DNA of 64,000 nt from positions 1,054,001 through 1,118,000 of the forward strand of contig NZ_CP060034.1 in assembly GCF_023208195.1 (NCBI RefSeq). Reading direction: 5' to 3'. Position 1 is the stretch's first letter. The number at the start of each line of letters is the position of its first letter. The position numbers were made by a program, and so were the translations under genes. Source of the stretch: Nocardioides sp. InS609-2. Lineage in GTDB: Bacteria; Actinomycetota; Actinomycetes; Propionibacteriales; Nocardioidaceae. Of the stretch, positions 16,426 to 25,534 are shown piece by piece. The notes under the pieces are model-generated. The model did not search any database and was not told where the DNA came from. It saw nothing but the letters and a program-made list of their open reading frames with translations.

Positions 16426-17865
16426 ATGGCCGCCTCGATCAGCCCACAACGCGTTGCCACTCTCGTCGGTGACTTCGACCGCTCCCCCGCGTACGCCGGT
16501 CTGGCCGAGTCACTGCGCCTGCTCATCGGCGACGGCCGGATCGCGCTCGGCACCCGGCTGCCGAGCGAGCGCGAGCTGACCGCCACGCTCTCGGTCTCCC
16601 GCACCACGGTGACCCGGGCGTACGCCGCCCTGCGTGAGGTGGGGTACGCCGAGGCCCGGGTCGGCGCCGGCACGTTCACGCGCGTCCCGAGCGGTCGCAC
16701 CCGAGCCCTCGACCGGGCCCTGCTCCCCCGGCCCGGCGACGCCGACGCCATCGACCTCAGCTGCGCGGCCACCTCCGCACCGGCGGGGGTCGGCACGGCC
16801 TTCGCCGCCGCGGCGACCGAGCTGCCGGCGTACCTCTCTGGGCCGGGCTACTTCGTGGCTGGCGTGCCCGAGCTCCAGCAGGCCATCGCCGCGACGTACG
16901 ACGAACGCGGGCTGCCGACCGAGCCCGACCAGATCCTCGTGACGCCGGGGGCGCTGTCGGCCGCGTCGATCGTCGCTCAGGCGTTCACCGGGCCCGGCGA
17001 CCGGGCGTTGGTGGAGTCGCCGTGCTACCCGAATGCGGTTGCTGCCATCCGGCACAGCGGGGCGCGCATCGTGCCGTCGCCGGTCGACCCCGACGGCTGG
17101 GACCTCGACGCGACCCGGGCCGTACTCCGGCAGACGTCGCCGAAGCTGGCCTACCTGATCCCCGACTTCCAGAACCCGACCGGGCACCTGATGACCGACG
17201 ACCAGCGGGTCACGCTGGCCCGGCACCTGGCCGGCACGCGCACGATCGCCGTCATCGACGAGGCCCACGAGGCGCTCGCCCTGGAGGGACAGGAGATGCC
17301 CTTGCCGTTCGCGCACCACTCGCCCGGCGCCATCACCATCGGGAGCTCGAGCAAGACGTTCTGGGGTGGCCTGCGACTGGGTTGGCTGCGCGCCCCGCAC
17401 GAGCACGTCGAGCGGCTCATCAATGCCCGACTGGGCCTCGACCTGGGCTCGCCGGTGCTGGAGCAGCTCGTGCTGAGCCGGCTGCTGGCCGATCGCGCCA
17501 CCATCGTCTCCGCGCACCGCGTCCAGCTGCGCACCCAGCGCGATGCCCTCGTCGACGCGCTACGCCGCGAGCTGCCGTCGTGGACGTTCCACGTGCCCAC
17601 CGGCGGACTGGCGCTGTGGTGTCAGCTGCCTCGCGCCGCTGGCACCGATCTCGCCGTCGAGGCCGAGCGGCACGGCGTGATCGTGGCGCCGGGGCCGGTG
17701 TTCGCCGCCGAGGGCGGCCTCGACCGGTTCGTCCGGATCCCGTGGACGCGTCCCGTCGACGAGCTCGAGGAGGCCGCCCGACGGTTGGCCGTCGCCTGGG
17801 ACATCGTCATCTCCGACGCCGGCAGCGAGCCGGGCTCGCGCCGGGGGCGGGTGATGGTGGCCTGA
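16426..17865 (+). CDS. MocR-family PLP-dependent transcriptional regulator
   Basis: A 479-residue fusion. Residues 1-85 hold a GntR winged helix (SLRLLIGDGRIALGTRLPSERELTATLSVSRTTVTRAYAAL), followed by an aminotransferase class I/II domain with QILVTPGALSAASIVAQ, LIPDFQNPTGHLM, VIDEAHEALAL and the PLP-lysine region GSSSKTFWGGLRLGWL. This is the MocR architecture, in which PLP or an amino-compound ligand modulates DNA binding. ATG 16426 follows GGAAGAG at a 9-nt spacing; an in-frame GTG three codons upstream is less likely. It is the likely regulator of the divergent YczE-like gene. Confidence 0.93.
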   Translation: MAASISPQRVATLVGDFDRSPAYAGLAESLRLLIGDGRIALGTRLPSERELTATLSVSRTTVTRAYAALREVGYAEARVGAGTFTRVPSGRTRALDRALLPRPGDADAIDLSCAATSAPAGVGTAFAAAATELPAYLSGPGYFVAGVPELQQAIAATYDERGLPTEPDQILVTPGALSAASIVAQAFTGPGDRALVESPCYPNAVAAIRHSGARIVPSPVDPDGWDLDATRAVLRQTSPKLAYLIPDFQNPTGHLMTDDQRVTLARHLAGTRTIAVIDEAHEALALEGQEMPLPFAHHSPGAITIGSSSKTFWGGLRLGWLRAPHEHVERLINARLGLDLGSPVLEQLVLSRLLADRATIVSAHRVQLRTQRDALVDALRRELPSWTFHVPTGGLALWCQLPRAAGTDLAVEAERHGVIVAPGPVFAAEGGLDRFVRIPWTRPVDELEEAARRLAVAWDIVISDAGSEPGSRRGRVMVA

Positions 17866-17869
17866 TTGT

Positions 17870-17993
17870 CCGGCCCTCGTTGGTCGAGTAGGGCGATGCG
17901 AAGCGAGCCCATATCGAGACCTCACCCCGGTCTCGATACACCCGGGTCGATACACCCGCACGTCCCTCGCGGGCACTCGACCACCGAGGACGG
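17870..17993. repeat. REP-like intergenic palindromic elements (two copies, inverted)
   Basis: Between convergent genes lie TTGGTCGAGTAGGGCGATGC...ATATCGAGACC and then GGTCTCGATACACCC...GGGCACTCGACCACCGA. The copies face each other and could fold into a large hairpin, so the unit may also end transcription from both sides. Confidence 0.7.
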
Positions 17994-19583
17994 TCAGGAC
18001 AGGTTGACCGCGCGTACCGACGTGGCGTCGATGGCGCCCTGGATCTCGGCCAGCGTCTCGGCCGGGATGGCAGAGTCGACCGACAGCGCCACCAGCGCGG
18101 AGCCGCCCTTGGCGTCCCGGGCGACCTGCATGCCGGCGATGTTGACGCCGGCGTCGCCGAGGATGCCACCGACGGTGCCGACCATGCCCGGGCGGTCCTC
18201 GTAGCTGAAGAACGCCAGGTGGTCGGTGGGCTCGATGTCGACGTCGAACCCGTTGACCTCGACGAGCCGCTCGCGCTGCCCGAGGCCGACCAGCGTGCCG
18301 CTGACCGAGATCTGGGACCCGTCGGCCAGGGTGCCGCGGATGGTGATCAGGTTGCGGTGGTCGGGGCTCTCGGGGTCGGCGACCAGCCGGACCGCCGTAC
18401 CGCGCTCGGCGGCGAGCAGGGGGGCGTTGACGTAGGAGACCTGGTCCTCGACGACGTCGGTGAAGACGCCCTTGAGGGCGGCGAGCTCGAGCACCTTGAC
18501 GTCGTACTCGGTGATCTCGCCACGGACCTCGACGTCGATCTGCTGGGCGACCTCGCCGGCCAGGGCGCTGAAGACGCGGCCGAGCTTCTCGGTGAGCGGG
18601 ATGCCGGGTCGGACCTCCTCGGCGATGACGCCACCCTGGACGTTGACCGCGTCGGGCACGAGCTCACCGGAGAGGGCGAGGACGACGGAGCGGGCGACGG
18701 CGATGCCGGCCTTCTCCTGCGCCTCGTCGGTCGATGCGCCGAGGTGCGGCGTGGCGACGACGTTCTCGAGCTCGAAGAGCGGGCTGTCGGTGCACGGCTC
18801 CTTGGCGAAGACATCAAGGCCGGCGGCTGCGATGCGGCCGGTCTTGAGGGCGTCGTAGAGCGCGGCCTCGTCGACGATGCCACCACGCGCGGCGTTGACG
18901 AGCACCAGCTGCGGCTTGGCCCTGCCGAGCTCGTCGGCACCGATGAGGCCGACAGTCTCTGGGGTCTTCGGAAGGTGGACGCTCATGAAGTCGGCCTCGG
19001 CGAGCAGGGTGTCGAGGTCGACGAGGCGGACGCCCATCTGCGCGGCGCGGCCGGCCTGCACGTAGGGGTCATAAGCGATGACCTTCATGCCGAAGGCGCT
19101 GAGCCGCTGCGCGACGAGTACGCCGATGCGGCCGAGGCCGACGATGCCGACGGTCTTCTCGTAGAGCTCGATGCCGGTGTAGCGCGACCGCTTCCACTCG
19201 CCGTTCTTGAGGGCGGCGTGCGCGGGGCTCACGTGGCGGGCGGCGGCCAGCATCAGCGCGACGGCCAGCTCGGCGGCCGAGACGATGTTGGACGTCGGCG
19301 CGTTGACGACCATCACGCCGGCCTGGGTGGCGGCCTTCACGTCGACGTTGTCGAGGCCGACACCGGCGCGGGCGACGACCTTGAGACGCTTCGCGGCGGC
19401 GAGTGCTTCGGCGTCGACCTTGGTGGCGGAACGCACCAGGATCGCGTCGGCGTCGACGATCGCGGACAGCAGCTCGGCGCGGTCGGCACCGTTGCAGTTG
19501 CGGATCTCGAAGTCGGGGCCGAGCGCGTCCACGGTGGCGGGGCTGAGCTCTTCGGCGATGAGTACGACGGGCTTGTCAGTCAC
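17994..19583 (-). CDS. serA: D-3-phosphoglycerate dehydrogenase
   Basis: A 529-residue enzyme catalysing the first step of serine synthesis. The catalytic and NAD domains are clear: VRSATKVDAEALAAAKRLKVVARAGVGLDNVD, Rossmann loop TVGIVGLGRIGVLVAQRL, LPKTPETVGLIG, ARGGIVDEAAL, and the catalytic His in ATPHLGASTDEAQ. The long C-terminus (about 200 residues) has the intervening ASB domain plus an ACT domain ending FSYEDRPGMVGTVGGILGDAGVNIAGM, the actinobacterial long-form SerA that is feedback-inhibited by serine. Start is GTG 19583 with TGAGGAC upstream; a 6-residue frame MFHDLS (19593-19613) overlaps that site. Confidence 0.96.
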   Translation of the reverse strand: MTDKPVVLIAEELSPATVDALGPDFEIRNCNGADRAELLSAIVDADAILVRSATKVDAEALAAAKRLKVVARAGVGLDNVDVKAATQAGVMVVNAPTSNIVSAAELAVALMLAAARHVSPAHAALKNGEWKRSRYTGIELYEKTVGIVGLGRIGVLVAQRLSAFGMKVIAYDPYVQAGRAAQMGVRLVDLDTLLAEADFMSVHLPKTPETVGLIGADELGRAKPQLVLVNAARGGIVDEAALYDALKTGRIAAAGLDVFAKEPCTDSPLFELENVVATPHLGASTDEAQEKAGIAVARSVVLALSGELVPDAVNVQGGVIAEEVRPGIPLTEKLGRVFSALAGEVAQQIDVEVRGEITEYDVKVLELAALKGVFTDVVEDQVSYVNAPLLAAERGTAVRLVADPESPDHRNLITIRGTLADGSQISVSGTLVGLGQRERLVEVNGFDVDIEPTDHLAFFSYEDRPGMVGTVGGILGDAGVNIAGMQVARDAKGGSALVALSVDSAIPAETLAEIQGAIDATSVRAVNLS

Positions 19584-19697
19584 AGCGGGTCCTCAAGACA
19601 GATCATGGAACATGGTCGAGGTGCACGACGCTGTGCGTGGCCCAGCCTACCTCGCGTCGCGGACCCGGCCCGATCCGGTCTCAGTCCGGACCCCCGC

Positions 19698-20153
19698 TCA
19701 GTTCGGTCGGTCGTCGAGCCCGCCCGTGTGCCTGGCCGACTCGCCGAGACCGGTGTTGGCCACGCTCGCCAGGCTCGGGAAGTGCCCCCCGCCGACCGCC
19801 GCACCCTCCTTGACCGCCTTCTCGATCGCGTTGAAGTCGTAGTCGCTGCTGTCGACCGTCTTGATCTTCGACCCCGCGGTGCCGAGGGCGCCGAAGATGT
19901 CATCGAGCACCTCGCCGAGCTTGCCCATCGAGCTGATGAGGTTCTTGAGGAAGGTGCCGATCTTCGCGGTCCACTCCGTGACCTTGGCGCAGATCTCCCC
20001 GATGGCCTTGGGCGCGAGCACCAGGCTCAGCAGCTGGGCCAGCTTGGAGAGTCCGTAGCCCACCAGCTGCGAGAAGCCGTCGCGCACGAGGGCGCGGACC
20101 CCGGCCACGAGCGCACCGGCCACCTCGACACCTGCCGCCACCCCGTTGACCAC
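19698..20153 (-). pseudogene. Alanine/glycine-rich helical protein, probably 5'-truncated
   Basis: A 151-residue frame from GTG 20153 with hydrophobic helices (VAAGVEVAGALVAGVRALV, LSKLAQLLSLVLAPKAI) and a GSKIKTVDSSDYDFNAIEKAVKEG tail. The character resembles the C-terminal part of actinobacterial WXG100/ESX-associated proteins. No ribosome-binding site precedes the GTG. Protein-like sequence continues upstream in the same frame (AAATSEIIDGFGT) and apparently in a second frame (RSGAAIDARVSPSAARSGLADTAG, starting 20265), before the 3' end of the NCS1 permease gene cuts it off. I read this as a remnant with a frameshift, but a short intact gene cannot be excluded. Confidence 0.5.
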
Positions 20154-20299
20154 GGTGCCGAAGCCGTCGATGATCTCCGAGGTTGCTGCAGCCGGCGGTA
20201 TCGGCCAATCCCGACCTCGCGGCGGACGGGCTCACCCGCGCGTCGATCGCAGCCCCCGACCGCATCAGCGCCCGCAGGGGACTCTGATCCGGCTCGACC

Positions 20300-21754
20300 T
20301 CACGCCTCCTGGCGCGCCACCGTTCCGCGCCGGGCGACGTACGTCACGACGAAGCCGATCAGCAGGGCGAAGAGCACGCCGAGGTTCGCGAACGCCCACG
20401 CGCCGTCCTTGCCGCCGAAGCCGAGGCCGAGGAGGTAGCCCTGCCAGTTGTTCCACGAGGCGTCGTCGGAGAACGTGTTGATGACGAACCCCCAGCCGAC
20501 GAGCGATGCCACCACGAGGGTGCCGATCGAGACCCAGTCGAACGCGCCGTACCGACCGTTGGGGTCGAACAGGTCGACGTCGTCGTAGTCGCGTTTGCGG
20601 AGCGCGATGTCGGCGATCATCACGCCGGCCCAGGCCGCGAGCGGGACCCCGAGGGTGATCAGGAAGCTCTGGAAGGGGTTGATGAAGTTGTCGGCGAAGA
20701 AGACGACATAGATGGTGCCGATCGTGAGGAGTACGCCGTCGACGAAGGCCGCGTGCGGCCGGGCCAGGCGTACACCCAGGGAGAGGAGTGTCAGTCCCGA
20801 GGAGTAGATGCCGAGCACCGCGCCGCTGACCAGGGCCAGGATCGCCGCGAGCAGGAACGGTACGAGGAACCAGGTGGGCAGCAGGGTGGCGAGCGTGCCG
20901 ATCGGGTCAGCGGCCACGCCGTCGAGGATCTCCGGCGACGAGCCGGCCAGCGCCAGCCCGAACACCACCAAGATGGTGGGCGCGAGCGCGCCACCGAAGG
21001 TGTTCCAGCCGACGATGGCGGCGTTGGACGCACCGCGGGACTGGTAGCGCGACCAGTCGGCGGCGATGTTGATCCAGCCCAGTCCGAAGCCGGTCATCAC
21101 CATCACCAGCGCGCCGATCACCGCCTGGTTGGAGCCCGACGGGATCGCCTGCACGGCCGACCAGTCGATGTCGTCGATGGTGAGCACCATGTAGAGCACC
21201 GAGACGATGCCGGTGATCCAGGTCAGCCACGACTGCATCCGCATGATGACGTGGTAACCCGCGACGCTGGCGCTGACGATCAGTGCCGCAACCACGGCCG
21301 CGGCGACGATCTTGGTGCCGGTGCCGCCGCCCCAGCCGAGGCGGTCGAAGATGGTGGAGGTGGCGAGCACGGCCAGGATCGCGAGGAACGTCTCCCAGCC
21401 GATCGAGACCAGCCATGAGATGACGCCGGGGACCTTCTGGCCGGTGACGCCGAACGCCGCCCGGCTGAGGATCATCGTCGGCGCGGAGCCGCGCTTGCCA
21501 GCGATCGCGATGACTCCGCAGAGCGCGAACGACACGACGACGCCGACGACCGCGACCAGCACGCCCTGCCAGAACGAGATGCCGAAGTAGAGGATGAACG
21601 CCGCATAACTGAGGCCGAAGACGCTGACGTTGGCCGCGAACCACGGCCAGAACAGGTCGACGGGTCGCGCCGTGCGGTCGGCCTCGTCGATGATCTCGAT
21701 GCCCGTCGTCTCGACACCGAGGCGGCGGGTCGCGTCCAGCGTGTGCTCGCTCAT
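20300..21754 (-). CDS. NCS1-family nucleobase/cation symporter permease
   Basis: A 484-residue polytopic membrane protein with about twelve hydrophobic segments. The N-terminus (RPVDLFWPWFAANVSVFGLSYAAFIL) and RGSAPTMILSRAAFGVTGQKVPGVISWL match the nucleobase:cation symporter-1 family (cytosine, uracil, allantoin, hydantoin transporters). The C-terminus faces the cytoplasm (YVARRGTVARQEA). ATG 21754 was chosen; a GTG six codons upstream is possible. No catabolic genes lie nearby to name the substrate. Confidence 0.87.
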   Translation of the reverse strand: MSEHTLDATRRLGVETTGIEIIDEADRTARPVDLFWPWFAANVSVFGLSYAAFILYFGISFWQGVLVAVVGVVVSFALCGVIAIAGKRGSAPTMILSRAAFGVTGQKVPGVISWLVSIGWETFLAILAVLATSTIFDRLGWGGGTGTKIVAAAVVAALIVSASVAGYHVIMRMQSWLTWITGIVSVLYMVLTIDDIDWSAVQAIPSGSNQAVIGALVMVMTGFGLGWINIAADWSRYQSRGASNAAIVGWNTFGGALAPTILVVFGLALAGSSPEILDGVAADPIGTLATLLPTWFLVPFLLAAILALVSGAVLGIYSSGLTLLSLGVRLARPHAAFVDGVLLTIGTIYVVFFADNFINPFQSFLITLGVPLAAWAGVMIADIALRKRDYDDVDLFDPNGRYGAFDWVSIGTLVVASLVGWGFVINTFSDDASWNNWQGYLLGLGFGGKDGAWAFANLGVLFALLIGFVVTYVARRGTVARQEA

Positions 21755-21896
21755 GGGTTCATCGTCGCGCACTCCGACATCGCCCGGTAGTCCAGTCGGA
21801 ACTTGTCGTCTCGCGGGCCGTCGTACGACGAATTGCGACTGGACTATCCCGGCATCCGGGCGACGCTGATGGTCGCGCACGTTCGCGCGTCCCCGC

Positions 21897-22238
21897 ATGA
21901 CGATGCACCTCGACGCCGCGCAGGGCGAGGTGCTCGACACGCTCTCCAGCGCCCTGGACCTCGCCGGCTTCCGGACCAAGGACCGCGATGCCAGCGGCTT
22001 CCGGGCACGGCGCATCCCGTGGTTCGGCTGGCTGAGCTCCGCGGCCGTCTCACCCTGCGTGCTCCGGGTCAGCCTCACCGGCGGTGGTGTGGAAGTAGTC
22101 GTCGAGAACACCGGCGCCACCCCGGCGCCGCGGCGGGCAGCCGAAGGGCTGAGTGGGGCCATCGACGGCTTCCGCAGCCGCGGCGTCGCCGTAGACTGGA
22201 GCCAGTGGGAACCCGCTCTTCCCCCGCCCAATAGCTGA
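21897..22238 (+). CDS. Small soluble protein of unknown function
   Basis: A 113-residue protein, MTMHLDAAQGEVLDTLSSALDLAG at the start, then alternating strand-like segments (CVLRVSLTGGGVEVVVENTG) and a helix (RRAAEGLSGAIDGFRSRG) before DWSQWEPALPPPN. Codon bias (GC at third positions) supports translation. It is divergent from the NCS1 permease and 80 bp upstream of a flavodoxin-like gene. I do not recognise a family. Confidence 0.55.
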   Translation: MTMHLDAAQGEVLDTLSSALDLAGFRTKDRDASGFRARRIPWFGWLSSAAVSPCVLRVSLTGGGVEVVVENTGATPAPRRAAEGLSGAIDGFRSRGVAVDWSQWEPALPPPNS

Positions 22239-22318
22239 CCCGCGAGCGGCCGACGGACGTTCGGGATCCGTCACATCTGGCCGGTCCCCGGCGCCGTACG
22301 CGCCGCTACTGTCGAGCC

Positions 22319-23041
22319 ATGGCTGACAACGAGTGGGACTTCACGGGCCTCGAGGCCCTGTTCATCAACACCACCCTCAAGCGCTCCCCCGAGCTCTCAA
22401 ACACGCAGGGGCTCGTCGACATCAGCGCGGCGATCATGGAGAAGCACGGCGTGAGCGTCGACCAGTTCCGGGCGGTCGACCACGACATCGCCACGGGTGT
22501 CTATCCCGACATGACCGAGCACGGGTGGGCGACCGACGAGTGGCCGCAGCTGTGGCCGCGCGTGGAGGCGGCCCACATCCTCGTCGTTGCCGGCCCGATC
22601 TGGCTCGGTGACAACTCGAGCATCACCAAGCAGGTCATCGAGCGGCTCTACGCCCACTCCGGCGAGACCAACGAGCACGGGCAGTACGCGTTCTACGGCC
22701 GGGTCGGCGGCGCGCTGATCACCGGCAACGAGGACGGCGTGAAGCACTGCACGTCCAACATCCTCTACAGCCTCCAGCACATCGGCTACACGATTCCGCC
22801 GCAGGCCGACGCCGGCTGGATCGGCGAGGTGGGGCCGGGGCCGTCCTACCTCGACGGGGGTTCGGGTGGGCCGGAGAACGACTTCACCAACCGCAACACC
22901 ACGTTCATGACGTGGAACCTCATGCACTTCGCGCAGCTGCTGAAGACGGCCGGCGGCGTCCCCGCGCACGGCAACCAGCGCAGCGCCTGGGACGACGGCG
23001 AGAGGTTCGACTTCGAGCAGCCGAACCCGGAGTACCGCTAG
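22319..23041 (+). CDS. Flavodoxin-like NAD(P)H-dependent oxidoreductase family protein
   Basis: A 240-residue soluble protein of the flavodoxin-like fold. FINTTLKRSPELSNTQGLVD corresponds to the phosphate-binding strand-loop-helix, and VVAGPIWLGDNSSITKQVIERLY to the second FMN loop (the usual P.W.G..S...K..IER pattern). ALITGNEDGVKHCTSNILYSLQHIGYTIPPQ completes the core. Relatives are annotated as flavodoxin family or NADPH-dependent FMN reductases. It ends 3 bp before the stop of the convergent efeB gene. The physiological substrate is unknown. Confidence 0.85.
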   Translation: MADNEWDFTGLEALFINTTLKRSPELSNTQGLVDISAAIMEKHGVSVDQFRAVDHDIATGVYPDMTEHGWATDEWPQLWPRVEAAHILVVAGPIWLGDNSSITKQVIERLYAHSGETNEHGQYAFYGRVGGALITGNEDGVKHCTSNILYSLQHIGYTIPPQADAGWIGEVGPGPSYLDGGSGGPENDFTNRNTTFMTWNLMHFAQLLKTAGGVPAHGNQRSAWDDGERFDFEQPNPEYR

Positions 23042-23044
23042 CAA

Positions 23045-24325
23045 TCAGGCGAACACCGACTGGCCGACATACTCCCCCGCGCGCACGCCGGGCGGTACGG
23101 CGAAGATCGCGGACGAGGTGAACTTGAGGTACTCCATCAGCGCGTCCTGGCGCGACATCGCCAGCTGCATCGGGATGAACTGGGTGCGCGGGTCGCGCAC
23201 GTAGGCGATGAAGAAGAGCCCGGCGTCCAGGCCGCCAAGTGGGTCGCTGCCGTCGACGAAGTTGTAGCCGCGGCGCAGCATCCGGACCCCGTTGTTGGCG
23301 TCGGGGTGCACGACCCGCACGTGCGCGTCGGTGGGAATGATCGGCTCGTTGTTGCTGCCCCCCATGTCGAAGTCGGGCTCGGTGAACTCCTTGCCGCCCG
23401 ACAGCGGCGCGCCCTCGCCCTTGCTGCGGCCGACGAACATCTCCTGGTCGCCGAGCGGCTGGCGGTCCCAGGTCTCGATGCGCATGTTGATGCGTCGCGC
23501 CACGAGGTAGGAGCCGCCCGCGAGCCAGGCCTGGTCGTCGGAGCCGTCGACCCACACGTGCTCGTCGAGGGCGTCGGCCTCCTCGGCTTTGACGTTGGCG
23601 GTGCCGTCCTTGAAGCCGAAGAGGTTGCGCGGCGTCGACTGCGACGTGGAGGTCGTCGACGTACGCCCGAAACCGAGCTGCGACCACCGCACACTGACGG
23701 TGCCGAAGCCGATGCGCGCCAGGTTGCGGATCGCGTGTACGGCGACCTGCGGGTCGTCGGCGCAGGCCTGGATGCAGAGCGCGCCACCCGACCGGCCCGC
23801 GTCGATCACGTCGGCCGGGAAGTGTGGGAGCTCCTCCAAGGCCTCGGGCCGGCGGTCGGCGAGCCCGAAGCGGTCCTTGCCGTCGGCGTCACGGAAGAGC
23901 GACGGACCGAAGCCGAACGTGATCGTCAGGCCGCTCGCCGGCAGGCCGATCGCCTCGCCCGTGTCGTCGGGTGGCAGGTTGGTCGCACCCTCCACCGGGC
24001 CGATCTCGCCGGCCGGCTCACCGCGCGTCATCCGCTCTGCGGCGGCGGTCCAGGCCTTCAGCAGCTCGACCAGGTCGTCACGGTCGGCGGTAGCGAGCAC
24101 GTCGAAGGCGGCGAAGTGCAGCCGGTCCTGCGCCGGGGTGGTGATGCCCGACTGGTGGTCGCCACGGAACGCGTACGACGCCGGGCGCGAGGCCGCTCCC
24201 GCAGGATCGCTCTCGGTCAGCCGACCTGCCGCGAAGGCCCCGGCCCCGGCGACGATGCCGGCAGCGGCGACGCCGCCGCCGAGCAGTCGGCGCCGGGAGA
24301 CGGGGTGTGCGGTGGGCTCAGTCAT
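23045..24325 (-). CDS. efeB: Dyp-type peroxidase / deferrochelatase EfeB
   Basis: A 426-residue Tat-exported haem peroxidase, third gene of an EfeUOB iron-uptake operon. The N-terminus carries the twin-arginine motif SRRRLLGGGVAAAG. The DyP signature GFKDGTAN (GxxDG, catalytic Asp) lies near residue 215, and the C-terminal MLRRGYNFVDG is the haem-pocket arginine region. EfeB oxidises ferrous iron and/or releases iron from haem for EfeO and EfeU. It follows efeO by 14 bp. ATG 24325 is used; a GTG immediately precedes it in frame. Confidence 0.94.
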   Translation of the reverse strand: MTEPTAHPVSRRRLLGGGVAAAGIVAGAGAFAAGRLTESDPAGAASRPASYAFRGDHQSGITTPAQDRLHFAAFDVLATADRDDLVELLKAWTAAAERMTRGEPAGEIGPVEGATNLPPDDTGEAIGLPASGLTITFGFGPSLFRDADGKDRFGLADRRPEALEELPHFPADVIDAGRSGGALCIQACADDPQVAVHAIRNLARIGFGTVSVRWSQLGFGRTSTTSTSQSTPRNLFGFKDGTANVKAEEADALDEHVWVDGSDDQAWLAGGSYLVARRINMRIETWDRQPLGDQEMFVGRSKGEGAPLSGGKEFTEPDFDMGGSNNEPIIPTDAHVRVVHPDANNGVRMLRRGYNFVDGSDPLGGLDAGLFFIAYVRDPRTQFIPMQLAMSRQDALMEYLKFTSSAIFAVPPGVRAGEYVGQSVFA

Positions 24326-24339
24326 CACGAACGACCTGG

Positions 24340-25509
24340 TCAGGCCAGCACGGCCGCGGTCAGCCGCGAGAGCGGCTCGGACAGGGCGTTGACAGCGTCG
24401 GACAGGGCCTTGATCTCGTCCTGCTCGATCTCGTCGTACAGCGTGAAGCCGCCGCCGGCCCGCTGGGCGTCGAGCAGCACCTCCAGCTCGTCGAAGCGCG
24501 CCTGCAGCTGCTCGGCGAGGTCGGGGTCCTTCTGCTCCAGGATCGGCTTGACGCCCTCGAAGCCCACCTTGGCGCCGTCGACGTTGGCCTGGAAGTCGTA
24601 GAGGTCTGTGCGCGACCAGTACTCCTCCTCGCCCGTCACCTTGCCGCTCGCGACCTCTTCGAGCAGGCCACGCGAGCCGTTGGCGATCTCGTCGATCGTG
24701 TAGGTGAGCTCCTGGATGCGGCCGTCGAGCGTCTCGGTGTTGGCAAGCAGGTCATCGGCGTACGTCGCCCGCTGCTTGTCCGTCAGGGCCTGGTAGCCCT
24801 CGGCACGCGCGGGCCAGAGGTCCTTCTCGATGAGGTGCCAGCCGGTCCACTTCTCACCGGGCGCCAGGTCGGCCTCGCGGGCGTCCATCTTGGGGTCGAG
24901 GTCACCGAACGACTCGGCGACGGTCTCGATGCGCTCCCAGTGGGTGCGGGCGTCGGCGTACAGCGTGCGAGCTGCGTCGTCGTCACCGGACTTGTAGAGG
25001 TCGACGAACTCGCCGGTCTTCACGAGCAGCTGCGCGGACTGGTCCTCGACGTACGCCGCGTAGTTGTCCTGCGCCTGGTCGATGAGCTCCTGGTCGTCGG
25101 CGGTGACGTCGGCGGCGTCGGACTCGGTCACGACGAAGTCGGCGCGGATGCCCTCGCCCTTCATGCCGGGCTTGCAGGCGGTGACGTAGTTTCCGGCCGG
25201 CACCTGGGTGGTGAGCGGCTTGGTGCTCTGCGGGCCGACGTTCTCGACCTCGGCGACGATCTGCAATCCGTCCTCGGCGAGCAGGTAGAACTCGGTGACC
25301 TCGCTGCCGGAGTTGGCGACGTTGAACGTCAGCGTGCCGGCCGGGGCCTCGGTGCCCGACAGGCCACAGGCGTCGTCGGACGACTCGACCGCAACCCTCC
25401 GGGCGTCGGCGGCGTCGCCATCGCCGGCGGACTGCTTGGTGCTCTCGGTGCCGCAGGCGGCCAGGACCGGGAGGGCGACGAGCAACGTCGCGACGAGGGT
25501 GCGCTTCAC
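24340..25509 (-). CDS. efeO: Iron uptake system lipoprotein EfeO (cupredoxin + M75 imelysin-like)
   Basis: A 389-residue lipoprotein with signal peptide and lipobox LAAC at about residue 19. Residues 50-140 form a cupredoxin-like domain (GTLTFNVANSGSEVTEFYLL), and the rest is a four-helix M75/imelysin domain with the metal-site motif GWHLIEKDLWPA (HxxE). This two-domain form is the classical EfeO, which captures iron and passes it to the EfeU channel. It sits between efeU (25-bp gap) and efeB (14-bp gap), so the three are one operon. Confidence 0.94.
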   Translation of the reverse strand: MKRTLVATLLVALPVLAACGTESTKQSAGDGDAADARRVAVESSDDACGLSGTEAPAGTLTFNVANSGSEVTEFYLLAEDGLQIVAEVENVGPQSTKPLTTQVPAGNYVTACKPGMKGEGIRADFVVTESDAADVTADDQELIDQAQDNYAAYVEDQSAQLLVKTGEFVDLYKSGDDDAARTLYADARTHWERIETVAESFGDLDPKMDAREADLAPGEKWTGWHLIEKDLWPARAEGYQALTDKQRATYADDLLANTETLDGRIQELTYTIDEIANGSRGLLEEVASGKVTGEEEYWSRTDLYDFQANVDGAKVGFEGVKPILEQKDPDLAEQLQARFDELEVLLDAQRAGGGFTLYDEIEQDEIKALSDAVNALSEPLSRLTAAVLA

Positions 25510-25534
25510 GGGTGTCCTTCGGGGTGAGTCGGGT

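Noticed and set aside
18219..20438. 739-codon plus-strand frame opposite serA
   Set aside because: Covers serA and the neighbouring remnant in antisense; low-complexity Asp/Val/Gly composition and no recognisable fold.
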